From positions 1 to 30,097 of the forward strand of contig CAKMOD010000151.1 in the NCBI GenBank assembly GCA_927910885.1: DNA of 30,097 bases. Direction: 5' to 3'. This stretch comes from an uncultured Prevotella sp. (GTDB lineage: Bacteria > Bacteroidota > Bacteroidia > Bacteroidales > Bacteroidaceae). Positions 1 to 7,365 of the stretch are shown here, piece after piece. The translations under genes and the position numbers were made by a program. Every line of letters begins with the position of its first letter. Within the stretch, counting starts at the first letter, position 1. The notes under the pieces are model-generated. The model was not told the origin of the DNA and searched no databases. It worked only from the letters and a program-made list of their open reading frames with translations.

Positions 1-623
1 CTGTATACATTTCCTGAAACATGCCAGGACTTTATTGAGGGGGAATCCATATTAATAAAGACTTTTTTTGCTGTTTTCTTTTTATTCGCAACATCGACAA
101 TACGACTATGGTCATATCCTGCAGCAATTATTAGCATATCATTATTCATTTTGGATACATGAACTCCAGACATACCAATAATCTGTTTTACTTCATAAAA
201 GTTATCAGAAAATTGGGTGTCCTCAGCTTTTTTATATTTTAATGGCTCTGTATATATAATGTCTAGGTGATCTATTCCTTTTGAGTTTAGATATCTAATT
301 AAAAATAATAAATCAGGAATTAGGAATCCTGTCGCATCGATGCATATTTCTTTATCATGAACATTGATATCATCAACCATTTGCTTCATAATATCATAAT
401 TCTCGTCTGAATTAATGATAATTTTATGCTGGTCATTTAAGAGCTCATTGTTTTCTTCTTCTTTGGTAACAATCCAAATCTTTTTTTTAGCGTTTATTTT
501 TGTTGGAGGAAGTAGAATTCGATCAGAATTAATAAATGAAGATATGTAATAGTCATATTCTTTACTTGAAGAAAATTCTTCAGGTGAAGAAAAACTGTGC
601 TTATATAAATATGTGAAATCCAT
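1..623 (-). CDS. Hypothetical Rossmann-like protein of the PRTase/ORC-CDC6 island, cut by window edge
   Basis: An open frame runs from an ATG at 621-623 to the left edge of the window without a stop, giving at least 207 residues; the C-terminus lies outside. I do not recognise the family. The visible part alternates hydrophobic strands and helices, for example EICIDATGF followed by a hydrophobic helix, then DIIYTEPLKY, and later LIIAAGYDHSR. This pattern suggests a Rossmann-like or CARF-like alpha/beta fold, but that is inference only. The start lies 4 bases after the stop of the preceding ORC/CDC6 reading frame (628), so it is the last visible gene of the same minus-strand operon as the methyltransferase, PRTase-like protein and ATPase. 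Its job is probably tied to that system. The family name is open; a search with the full protein would settle it. Confidence 0.75.
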   Translation of the reverse strand, partial: MDFTYLYKHSFSSPEEFSSSKEYDYYISSFINSDRILLPPTKINAKKKIWIVTKEEENNELLNDQHKIIINSDENYDIMKQMVDDINVHDKEICIDATGFLIPDLLFLIRYLNSKGIDHLDIIYTEPLKYKKAEDTQFSDNFYEVKQIIGMSGVHVSKMNNDMLIIAAGYDHSRIVDVANKKKTAKKVFINMDSPSIKSWHVSGNVY

Positions 624-627
624 TTTG

Positions 628-1367
628 TTAGAATAGTGTTAAACCCTGAAAGTCAGCCAGAGTTTCTTGTTGATTAAACGGGTATGTATACTGTTTTATT
701 TTTTTATTTATATAATCTTTATAATCCAAATGCTTGTCTGGATTAAAAATAATCTCTGCATCATCTAAGGAAAGAGTGACTAATCCTCTTTTTGCTAAAG
801 ATAATTCCCACTTTGGAATTAAAATAGAATTAAGCATATATACAGAGTTTTTATTATTAGTATTCTTAACTCTTCTTTCATCAGTCTTAACAAAATATGA
901 ATATCTTTCTAGGAGCTCAAAAACTTCTCTTGCTTTCTCTGACATACTTTCTTTCGGTATAGAAAATATATTGATAGAACATTGTGGTGGAAGATCTGTA
1001 AATCTTAATGATTGCAAATAATTTCCCAAGCGTACAACTGCATCAATAGCTCGATTTTGACTAGATGAGGGAATTCTGTTTTCTTCAAAAAACCAATTGT
1101 AAGTTGTTTCAATGGCGGCTTTTTGAGATTTAACTGTTAATTTGCGATTTTCCACAAATGGGGTTTTACCACTTTCAAAGTATTGCGTATTAAAAGCTGC
1201 TTTTAATAAACGCAATATTACACGAGGTGTTCCACATGAAAGTTTTACAAGTTTTTTTAAATCCATAATAAGGAATATCGACACGTCCTTCTCTAGCAAT
1301 AGCATCAATGATATCTTGTTTATATTTATTTAAATATTTGAAATGTTCAGTTTCTGTTGACTTTGTG
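628..1367 (-). pseudogene. C-terminal part of the ORC-CDC6 ATPase, out of frame with its N-terminal part
   Basis: This stretch continues the ATPase encoded at 1368-2621 but needs two frame changes. From about 1390 down to 1259 the coding-like frame reads LYYDTKSTETEHF and then QDIIDAIAREGRVDIPYYGF; it is open but has no good start. At a run of seven A (minus strand, 1252-1258) coding potential moves to a second frame that begins KKLVKLSCGTPRVILRLL and runs to the TAA at 628-630. The motif CGTPR followed by a helix is what the end of an ORC/CDC6 AAA+ lid and its winged-helix region would look like. The apparent TTG start at 1308 gives an unlikely N-terminus (MMLLLEKD) and I reject it. Rejoined, the protein would be about 690 residues. 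Either the gene is broken, or slippage or sequencing error in the A runs explains the shifts. Confidence 0.7.
1252..1258 (-). other. A7 run: second apparent frameshift in the ORC-CDC6 ATPase gene
   Basis: Seven consecutive A on the minus strand. Upstream of the run the protein-like frame is the one reading PYYGFKK; downstream it is the one reading LVKLSCGTPR. Removing one A joins the two. Confidence 0.6.
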
Positions 1368-2621
1368 TCATAATAAAGATTTGCAGATTTTTTTTATCTC
1401 TTTGGAATCTTGAACCAACCTTGTACTTTTATTTTTAATACGTCGATAAATCAATACGACATTTGTTCTTTCTATGATATAATCATTAATGAAAGTTATA
1501 TTATTGATAATCGTGTCAATATCCTTCTCTAACAAATGGATATTCTTTAAATTTTCAAGATTTTTACGCAATCGATGCATATAAGAACGAGATTGAGTTT
1601 CTTTCTTTTTATATACTTTAGCAATGGTGTCTTCATTTGTTTGATCTTCTATAAATTCTTCAATTTTAAAATCCTTATATAATATAAAATTGCTATTCTG
1701 TAATCGTCTTTCGCAAATTTCAGTTATGTACTTTTCATAATCTTCTTCCTTTAATTCTCGTAAAAAATCATCAAGAATAATTTTTTCAAATTCTGAACCA
1801 TCATGGTTTTCCTCTACTTCTCCTAATGTCTTATAGGTGCGTATGCCATACGGGCGTGTTCCTACACGAAAAGTGCAGGCCGCAGGTTTTTCTCTTAATA
1901 GTGTTTGAATTAGTTGTTGTTGTGATGCGGAGAAATTTTCTAATTCATCAATTAAATAAAGTATATATTTGTCTTTAAAGAAAGGTATTTTTTCTTTTAA
2001 AAGAGCAGGGTATTCATATGAAAGTTTTGCAATAGGTAATAAAATTTCCACAACAGGGGTTTGCTTTCCTTGAAAAATGAAATTTTGTATCTCATATTCT
2101 ACATCCTTTTGTAAATGAAGGAAATAATCGCTTAATTCTGTTAGAGTCTTGATTTTTTTCTTTTGTTTTGAGAATAATTTTAATACATCATTGATAAAGT
2201 CGGATTCGTTAAAATCAGCTATTACATTATTTTTTTGTAAATCTACCAGAATAGATGTAATTCGTTCTCCTATCCATAATTCCCAATAATATGCATATAA
2301 TGTTGCCCAAATGTCATCAGACACACCTTTTCCACTGAATTTATCTGCATTAAAGCCGCTACACCTAATGTACACTCCTATAAATTTATCTTTTTTTAAA
2401 CCGTTATCAATGGGTTTAGTTATCTTTTGGAGTTCATAAGAGAAATATTTCATTATATGAGTTTTTCCACTCCCTTTGCTACCAACTATAATCATTGGCA
2501 TAAGAGTTTCTGGTTTTATCAAATTATGAAAGCCATGCTCTTTTATATCGACCCAATAACGGTATATTTCATCATCTGTATAATCGACAGCTTTTGTAAT
2601 ATCAAAAGGGTTATTTTTCAT
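1368..2621 (-). CDS. ORC-CDC6 family AAA+ ATPase, N-terminal part (frame ends early)
   Basis: AAA+ P-loop ATPase of the type related to ORC/CDC6 found in bacterial conflict loci. With the start at 2621 the frame gives 417 residues: Walker A GSKGSGKT at about 47-54, Walker B YLIDELE with the catalytic pair DE at about 225-226, and a sensor-like FRVGTRPYG at about 251-259. I chose ATG 2619-2621 over the upstream in-frame ATG at 2678 because it follows the PRTase stop (2623) by one base, as expected for coupled genes, and because the protein then begins MKNNPFDITKA; the longer start would overlap the PRTase gene by 56 bases. The frame ends with TGA at 1368-1370 only a few codons after a run of eight A (1388-1395). 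Dropping one A continues the protein into the next segment, so this is an interrupted gene. It probably supplies the ATP-driven switch of the island. Confidence 0.85.
   Translation of the reverse strand: MKNNPFDITKAVDYTDDEIYRYWVDIKEHGFHNLIKPETLMPMIIVGSKGSGKTHIMKYFSYELQKITKPIDNGLKKDKFIGVYIRCSGFNADKFSGKGVSDDIWATLYAYYWELWIGERITSILVDLQKNNVIADFNESDFINDVLKLFSKQKKKIKTLTELSDYFLHLQKDVEYEIQNFIFQGKQTPVVEILLPIAKLSYEYPALLKEKIPFFKDKYILYLIDELENFSASQQQLIQTLLREKPAACTFRVGTRPYGIRTYKTLGEVEENHDGSEFEKIILDDFLRELKEEDYEKYITEICERRLQNSNFILYKDFKIEEFIEDQTNEDTIAKVYKKKETQSRSYMHRLRKNLENLKNIHLLEKDIDTIINNITFINDYIIERTNVVLIYRRIKNKSTRLVQDSKEIKKICKSLL
1388..1395 (-). other. A8 run: first apparent frameshift in the ORC-CDC6 ATPase gene
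   Basis: Eight consecutive A on the minus strand, six codons before the TGA at 1368. With seven A the frame would read on as KKSANLYYDTKSTE into the coding-like segment down to 1259. Confidence 0.6.
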
Positions 2622-2622
2622 A

Positions 2623-3564
2623 TCAATACACTTTGTTATATCGTTTAAAAATTGGTTTCCAAATACTATTGTCTTCATCGTACCAAATAATAGGTAAAGT
2701 GTTATCAGGAGTATTATGGTGCATACTTAATAAAAGTTGACAATTGCCAAAGCCTAATGAATGGTTATGATTTTGCAAAAGCTTATGACCATACTTATAT
2801 GCTATGTCTTGTGCTTCTTCTCGTTTATATTCATTATCATTGAAAAATCTAGATTGATCACTAAAACATTGATAACTTTTATCAAGTTCTATGACTGCAT
2901 TTGCTTGATTATAGAGTCCACTATCTCGTATAACTTTAATACCTTTAGACATTCCAAAAATCATATAATATGAAATTTCTGCACCTTTTGCGATGTTACG
3001 CAAATGCTGCACGCAACGTTTAACATTGGAGTCATTTGATGTTGCTTGTGTTCCACTACCGCAAAGATCATCGATAAAAACATAATGTTTTACATCTTTA
3101 TATGAGTCTCTTAATTTATAGTTCCCTTTTTCATCATATTCAACAACATCATCAGTATTTATAAACAAGTCTTTGGAAATTTTGTTTTCTTGTCTAAAAT
3201 AGTACAATAAATGTACTCCACTTTCTGAAGGATTACCAACTCCTAAAAAACGTGTTGCTTTTAGCTCTTCTTTAAAAGAAGACTCTATAATATTTGAGTC
3301 TAATGTGTTGTTATTATCTTTTCTAATCTGTTCTATAATAGGATATCTATATAGGTCTCTATATAGAGCCTTTAATAAATTTCTAATGCTAGATGAACTA
3401 AAGTACATTAGTCTTGATAGCAAATACAAAGCATATTTTTTTTCATTGTCATTGTCAAAGTTATTTAACCATTCCATAATCTTTGGTCCTTGAACTCTAT
3501 TTTCCCATACGGTAGAATTCAAGACCTCAATTTGTTTCCCATATTTTGAACTTAAAAAATCCAT
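2623..3564 (-). CDS. Phosphoribosyltransferase-like protein (PRTase-CE type)
   Basis: A 313-residue protein with a phosphoribosyltransferase-like PRPP loop: YVFIDDLCGSGTQA at about 161-174 has the hydrophobic strand, two acidic residues and the GSGT turn of type I PRTases. The C-terminal block GFGNCQLLLSMHHNTP (about 271-286) followed by LPIIW is a second conserved-looking signature. This matches what I recall of the PRTase-CE domain named in computational surveys of prokaryotic conflict systems; the substrate is unknown to me, and a nucleotide- or ribose-modifying role is inference. There are no membrane segments or signal peptide. The gene starts 8 bases after the methyltransferase stop and ends one base before the ATPase start, so the genes are likely one transcript with coupled translation. 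Base composition is AT-rich like its neighbours and unlike rpsA and nqr. Confidence 0.8.
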   Translation of the reverse strand: MDFLSSKYGKQIEVLNSTVWENRVQGPKIMEWLNNFDNDNEKKYALYLLSRLMYFSSSSIRNLLKALYRDLYRYPIIEQIRKDNNNTLDSNIIESSFKEELKATRFLGVGNPSESGVHLLYYFRQENKISKDLFINTDDVVEYDEKGNYKLRDSYKDVKHYVFIDDLCGSGTQATSNDSNVKRCVQHLRNIAKGAEISYYMIFGMSKGIKVIRDSGLYNQANAVIELDKSYQCFSDQSRFFNDNEYKREEAQDIAYKYGHKLLQNHNHSLGFGNCQLLLSMHHNTPDNTLPIIWYDEDNSIWKPIFKRYNKVY

Positions 3565-3572
3565 ATACGTAA

Positions 3573-4925
3573 TTATTTTTTAAAAACCAAAATCCACTCG
3601 CAGGAGATGCGACTTGCAGTTTTATTTCTTTTAGTCATTAAACCATATGACTTAATATCATCAATTAATTTAAATTGTAAGGTTAATCCTTTTGATATTA
3701 TGTATGTTGTTAAATAGTCTTGTGTATCAAAAGGGCGGCCACAAACAGTGTTATTACCTATGACGATAATCATAAATCCACCAGTCTTTAGAACCCTTAT
3801 AGACTCATCTATGGCAGACTTCATCTCGTTCAGATAATTCCCCACAATAAACGCTCTTTCATTTTTCCCTTCATTATATAAAGAATTTAAGATATCATCT
3901 GCAGCTTTAATATTGGTAACAATTCTATATATTTCTGCTTTATGATAATCTTCTCTACCTATATTTTGTTTATCTAAAAGCCTAATATCTTCTCTATTCT
4001 TTGTGCCAAGCCAATATAAATTAAGCCACGATGAACGAATGTATTTTTGTGCCCCCGCATAAGGTGGTGATGTTAAAATCAAATCAATGCTTTTGTCTTG
4101 TAAAACCTCTTTGCTTCCATCTTTTTTTGCTAGGAATCTTGCATCATTTGATATAATCTCAGATGTTATTCCGTTAGAGTATATATTTTCTAGAGTGTCT
4201 ATCCGATTTATATTTAATTGACAAATATTTTCAAACTTGTCATATACATCAATATTCTCTAAAGTCTTTAATTTAAATTTAATCGACTCCATTCTTTCTG
4301 GTTTTTGTATAAAACGCTCAGGATTTAATTTTACAGGTACAGAAATACTTGGGTCTGCATAACTAACTTTCTTTACTAAATTAGAAAGACACATCATAAA
4401 GAAATCTTGATGTTTTATATCCTTTACGTTTTTTATAGCACATTCCAAATGCCATAATTGCAAAATTGTACTTTTTGAGAACCATCGAGATATAGACGGG
4501 AGCTCCAAATAGTCATTAGTATTACAACGTTTTGCCCTGGAAATTATAGTTCCAAGTGTTTTTTGTAAATCTTCTTTTTTTATATAAGTGGTTTTTACTC
4601 TAGAGATTAAACATGCTAAGGGGTTTGCGTCTGCCCCTTTAGCATTTCTTCCACTGATGTTTGCTTCTAACATTACGGTTCCTGTTCCACAAAAAGGATC
4701 TAACACTATTCCATTTGTAGGACAGAAATAATCTGTTTGTAGAAAAAAAAATGGAATATGGCAAAGTAATTTTGCAGGGTAAGAATGAATTAGATGAGAA
4801 TAACGTTCAGTCGAATTTAATTCAGATACAATCTCCCGGAAATTGATGCGAATAGGTTCTCCATTCCGATTATATTCGGAATTAAAGGTGTCTATGAGTT
4901 TTATTATTTCGTTATTCTTATCCAA
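3573..4925 (-). CDS. SAM-dependent DNA methyltransferase (N4/N6 type)
   Basis: A 450-residue putative DNA amino-methyltransferase. The SAM-binding motif I is DPFCGTGT at 76-83, preceded by SHLIHSYPAKLLCHIPFFF (about 43-61), which resembles the motif X helix. The catalytic motif IV is TSPPY at 285-289, within LILTSPPYAGAQKY. A further strand GGFMIIVIGN lies near the C-terminus. Motif I precedes motif IV, unlike the TSPPY-first beta class. The start is a TTG at 4923-4925: an in-frame stop lies two codons upstream and the next internal Met comes after motif I, so no ATG start is possible. It is the first gene of the island operon. No restriction endonuclease is visible beside it; methylation may mark self DNA for the downstream PRTase/ATPase genes, or the methyltransferase may itself be part of the effector. 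Target base and site cannot be read from the sequence. Confidence 0.85.
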   Translation of the reverse strand: MDKNNEIIKLIDTFNSEYNRNGEPIRINFREIVSELNSTERYSHLIHSYPAKLLCHIPFFFLQTDYFCPTNGIVLDPFCGTGTVMLEANISGRNAKGADANPLACLISRVKTTYIKKEDLQKTLGTIISRAKRCNTNDYLELPSISRWFSKSTILQLWHLECAIKNVKDIKHQDFFMMCLSNLVKKVSYADPSISVPVKLNPERFIQKPERMESIKFKLKTLENIDVYDKFENICQLNINRIDTLENIYSNGITSEIISNDARFLAKKDGSKEVLQDKSIDLILTSPPYAGAQKYIRSSWLNLYWLGTKNREDIRLLDKQNIGREDYHKAEIYRIVTNIKAADDILNSLYNEGKNERAFIVGNYLNEMKSAIDESIRVLKTGGFMIIVIGNNTVCGRPFDTQDYLTTYIISKGLTLQFKLIDDIKSYGLMTKRNKTASRISCEWILVFKK

Positions 4926-4963
4926 AATTTATATAGTTAGTTAGAATTTAATTTATTAAAGTG

Positions 4964-4971
4964 CAAAGTTA
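4964..4971 (-). promoter_or_regulatory. Candidate Bacteroidota -7 box for the methyltransferase operon
   Basis: The minus strand reads TAACTTTG, matching the Bacteroidota consensus TAnnTTTG, about 40 bases upstream of the methyltransferase start. No good TTG sits about 20 bases further upstream, so the -33 element is weak and the call is tentative. Confidence 0.3.
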
Positions 4972-5410
4972 ATAATTTCTATTGGTTATTGAGTAAAAGA
5001 GTAGCAAAAATCTTTGGCAAGATTAGAAGGATAACAATTTAGTGGTTTGAATACAATTTATTTTCTTTGTATTCAGAATATTTTGCTTCTTCAGGATTTT
5101 AGAGTGATGAACAGATAAAAAAAAGAAACCGCTGTAAATATTGTATATGTGAATAACCACAAACAAATGTACAAAGATGAACAGCAGTTTTCTATATCAT
5201 GCTTGGGGCTTTAATATTCACGAATGTACTTGTGACGAATACAAAGGTAGCAGAATTATGAGTTTTCCGAATTTTGGAGTGATAAGCGTGTCGACTAAGT
5301 TTAGAATTTTGATGAAATGTTACACAGAGAAGCTTAGCATCCTCTCCGTTTGTCCGTGTGCTTTATTATGTATGAGCTTTAGCTTGTCACTCTATATTTT
5401 GGATGAACAT
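4972..5410. other. Intergenic stretch without a recognised gene
   Basis: AT-rich spacer between the island promoter and the rpsA terminator. A 95-codon plus-strand frame (5177-5464) crosses the terminator hairpin and has no protein-like composition, so I do not call it. Two TAnnTTTG matches occur on the minus strand (about 5164-5172 and 5242-5249) without clear -33 elements; they could be extra promoters for the island. Confidence 0.4.
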
Positions 5411-5446
5411 AAAAAAAGAGTACCAAGAAAACTTGATACTCTTTTT
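5411..5446 (-). terminator. Intrinsic terminator downstream of rpsA
   Basis: On the minus strand a 15-base arm (AAAAAGAGTATCAAG), a TTTT loop and the arm CTTGGTACTCTTTTT form a stem with a single G-U pair, followed by a T run from the A stretch at 5411-5417. It lies just after the rpsA stop. The G-U pair on the minus-strand RNA is a C-A mismatch on the plus-strand RNA, so the minus strand is the better fit. Confidence 0.8.
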
Positions 5447-5472
5447 ATTTATGTTAGATTTTAGAGTGCAAA

Positions 5473-7257
5473 TTACTTGCCACCCTCCATCTTCTTCTTC
5501 AAGTCAGCGAGAACACCGAGGTCGCCGAGAGATGTACCTGCTGCAACGTTGTTGATAGCAGCTGCATCATTCTTTGGCTTGCTCTGAGCTGCTGGACGCT
5601 GGCGACGTGGCTCTTCCTTAACCTCCTCGAATGTACGAGAGTGAGAAAGGATGATACGCTTAGTGTCCTTAACGAACTCGATTACCATGAATGGGAGAAC
5701 CTCACCAAGCTGTGCCTGTGTGCCGTCCTGCTTAACAAGGTGCTTTGGAGTAGCGAAGCCCTCACCACCCTCGTTGAGAGTGATAACAGCACCCTTGTCC
5801 ATAGACTCGGTAATCTTACCCTCGTGGATTGAACCTGGAGTGTAGATTGCCTCGTACTCATCCCAAGGATTAGACTCGAGCTGCTTGTGGCCAAGGCTCA
5901 AGCGACGATTCTCCTTATCGATTTCGAGAACAACAACCTCAATCTCTGCACCCTGTGAAGTGAACTCAGATGGATGCTTAACCTTCTTAGTCCAAGAGAG
6001 GTCGCTGATGTGGATAAGACCGTCAACACCCTCCTCGAGCTCTACGAAGATACCGAAGTTAGTGAAGTTGCGAACCTTTGCGGTGTGCTTAGAGCCTACT
6101 GGATACTTAACCTCAATAGCCTCCCATGGGTCTTCCTTGAGCTGCTTGATACCGAGAGACATCTTACGCTCGTCGCGGTCGAGTGTGAGGATAACTGCCT
6201 CAACCTCGTCACCAACCTTCATGAACTCCTGTGCAGAACGCAAGTGCTGGCTCCAGCTCATCTCTGAAACGTGAATCAAGCCCTCTACGCCTGGCTGAAT
6301 CTCTACGAATGCACCGTAGTCAGCCATAACAACTACCTTACCCTTAACGTGGTCGCCAACCTTGAGGTTAGGATCCAAAGAATCCCAAGGGTGCTGAGTG
6401 AGCTGCTTGAGACCGAGAGCGATACGCTTCTTCTCCTCATCGAAGTCGAGGATAACAACGTTAATCTTCTGGTCAAGAGCAACAACCTCATGTGGATCGC
6501 TTACGCGGCCCCAAGAGAGGTCTGTGATATGTACGAGTCCGTCAACACCACCGAGGTCAACGAATACACCGTAAGATGTGATGTTTTTAACGGTACCCTC
6601 GAGGATCTGACCCTTCTCAAGGTGAGAGATAATCTCCTTACGCTGTGCCTCGAGCTCAGCCTCGATGAGTGCCTTGTGTGAAACGACTACGTTACGGAAC
6701 TCCTGGTTAATCTTAACAACCTTGAACTCCATTGTCTTACCAACGAATACGTCGTAGTCGCGTATAGGATGAACGTCAATCTGGCTGCCTGGAAGGAATG
6801 CCTCGATACCGAATACGTCAACAATCATACCACCCTTAGTGCGGCTCTTGATGTAACCCTGGATAACCTCGTCGTTCTCCAGTGCCTTGTTGATATTCTC
6901 CCAACTCTTCTGGAGGCGAGCCTTCTTGTGAGAAAGAACGAGCTGACCGCGCTTGTCCTCCTGGTTCTCAACATAAACCTCTACCTTATCACCAGCCTTG
7001 AGCTCTGGGTTGTAACGGAATTCAGAAGCAGGGATGATACCATCGCTCTTGTAGCCGATGTTAACAACTACTTCCTTCTTGTCAACTGAAATAACAGTAC
7101 CTTCAACTACCTGGTGCTCCTGGATCTTGTTAAGAGTTTCGTCATAAGCCTTAGTAAGATCGTTCTTACTTGCCTCAGCGTGTGCGCCGTTCTCGAACTC
7201 ATCCCAGTTGAAGTCAGCTAAAGGCTGTACATTCTGGACGTCTTTGAAATTTGTCAT
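5473..7257 (-). CDS. rpsA: 30S ribosomal protein S1
   Basis: A 594-residue protein with six consecutive S1 (OB-fold) RNA-binding repeats at roughly 50-112, 131-200, 217-285, 302-373, 388-459 and 475-545. Repeats three to five carry the classic core, such as YGVFVDLGGVDGLVHITDLSW. The N-terminus is acidic and the tail is low-complexity (EEPRRQRPAAQSKPKN). S1 binds the 30S subunit and helps recruit mRNA, which matters in Bacteroidota where Shine-Dalgarno sequences are weak. Codon use is markedly biased and GC-richer than the flanking island, as expected for a highly expressed ribosomal gene. It is transcribed alone on the minus strand, with its own promoter candidate at 7340-7347 and a terminator at 5411-5446. 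Confidence 0.97.
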   Translation of the reverse strand: MTNFKDVQNVQPLADFNWDEFENGAHAEASKNDLTKAYDETLNKIQEHQVVEGTVISVDKKEVVVNIGYKSDGIIPASEFRYNPELKAGDKVEVYVENQEDKRGQLVLSHKKARLQKSWENINKALENDEVIQGYIKSRTKGGMIVDVFGIEAFLPGSQIDVHPIRDYDVFVGKTMEFKVVKINQEFRNVVVSHKALIEAELEAQRKEIISHLEKGQILEGTVKNITSYGVFVDLGGVDGLVHITDLSWGRVSDPHEVVALDQKINVVILDFDEEKKRIALGLKQLTQHPWDSLDPNLKVGDHVKGKVVVMADYGAFVEIQPGVEGLIHVSEMSWSQHLRSAQEFMKVGDEVEAVILTLDRDERKMSLGIKQLKEDPWEAIEVKYPVGSKHTAKVRNFTNFGIFVELEEGVDGLIHISDLSWTKKVKHPSEFTSQGAEIEVVVLEIDKENRRLSLGHKQLESNPWDEYEAIYTPGSIHEGKITESMDKGAVITLNEGGEGFATPKHLVKQDGTQAQLGEVLPFMVIEFVKDTKRIILSHSRTFEEVKEEPRRQRPAAQSKPKNDAAAINNVAAGTSLGDLGVLADLKKKMEGGK

Positions 7258-7339
7258 AAAGTGTTTAAAAAATAATTTAATTAATAAAGTTCGACTTTAT
7301 ATTATCTGTAATATGGGCATAGTTCGCCCAAATCGGTTG

Positions 7340-7347
7340 CAAAGTTA
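7340..7347 (-). promoter_or_regulatory. Candidate -7 box of the rpsA promoter
   Basis: The minus strand reads TAACTTTG (consensus TAnnTTTG) about 85 bases upstream of the rpsA start, in the short gap after the tamB-like stop. The -33 element is not convincing. The resulting leader of about 75 bases could hold S1 autoregulation, but I see no clear hairpin. Confidence 0.4.
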
Positions 7348-7365
7348 CGAATAATATTCTGTATA

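Noticed and set aside
1259..1308. TTG start at 1308 as the true start of a separate 226-residue protein
   Set aside because: The first residues are not protein-like, and the overlapping frame reads a better continuation of the ATPase.
2622..2678. Upstream ATG (2678) for the ORC-CDC6 ATPase
   Set aside because: It would overlap the PRTase gene by 56 bases; the ATG at 2621 follows that stop by one base and gives a family-like N-terminus.
5177..5464. 95-codon plus-strand frame after the methyltransferase promoter
   Set aside because: It crosses the rpsA terminator hairpin, has no protein-like pattern, and its end is formed by the stem itself.
5641..7089. Long plus-strand open frames opposite rpsA (up to 136 codons)
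   Set aside because: They arise from biased codon use of rpsA on the other strand; rpsA is certain from six S1 domains.
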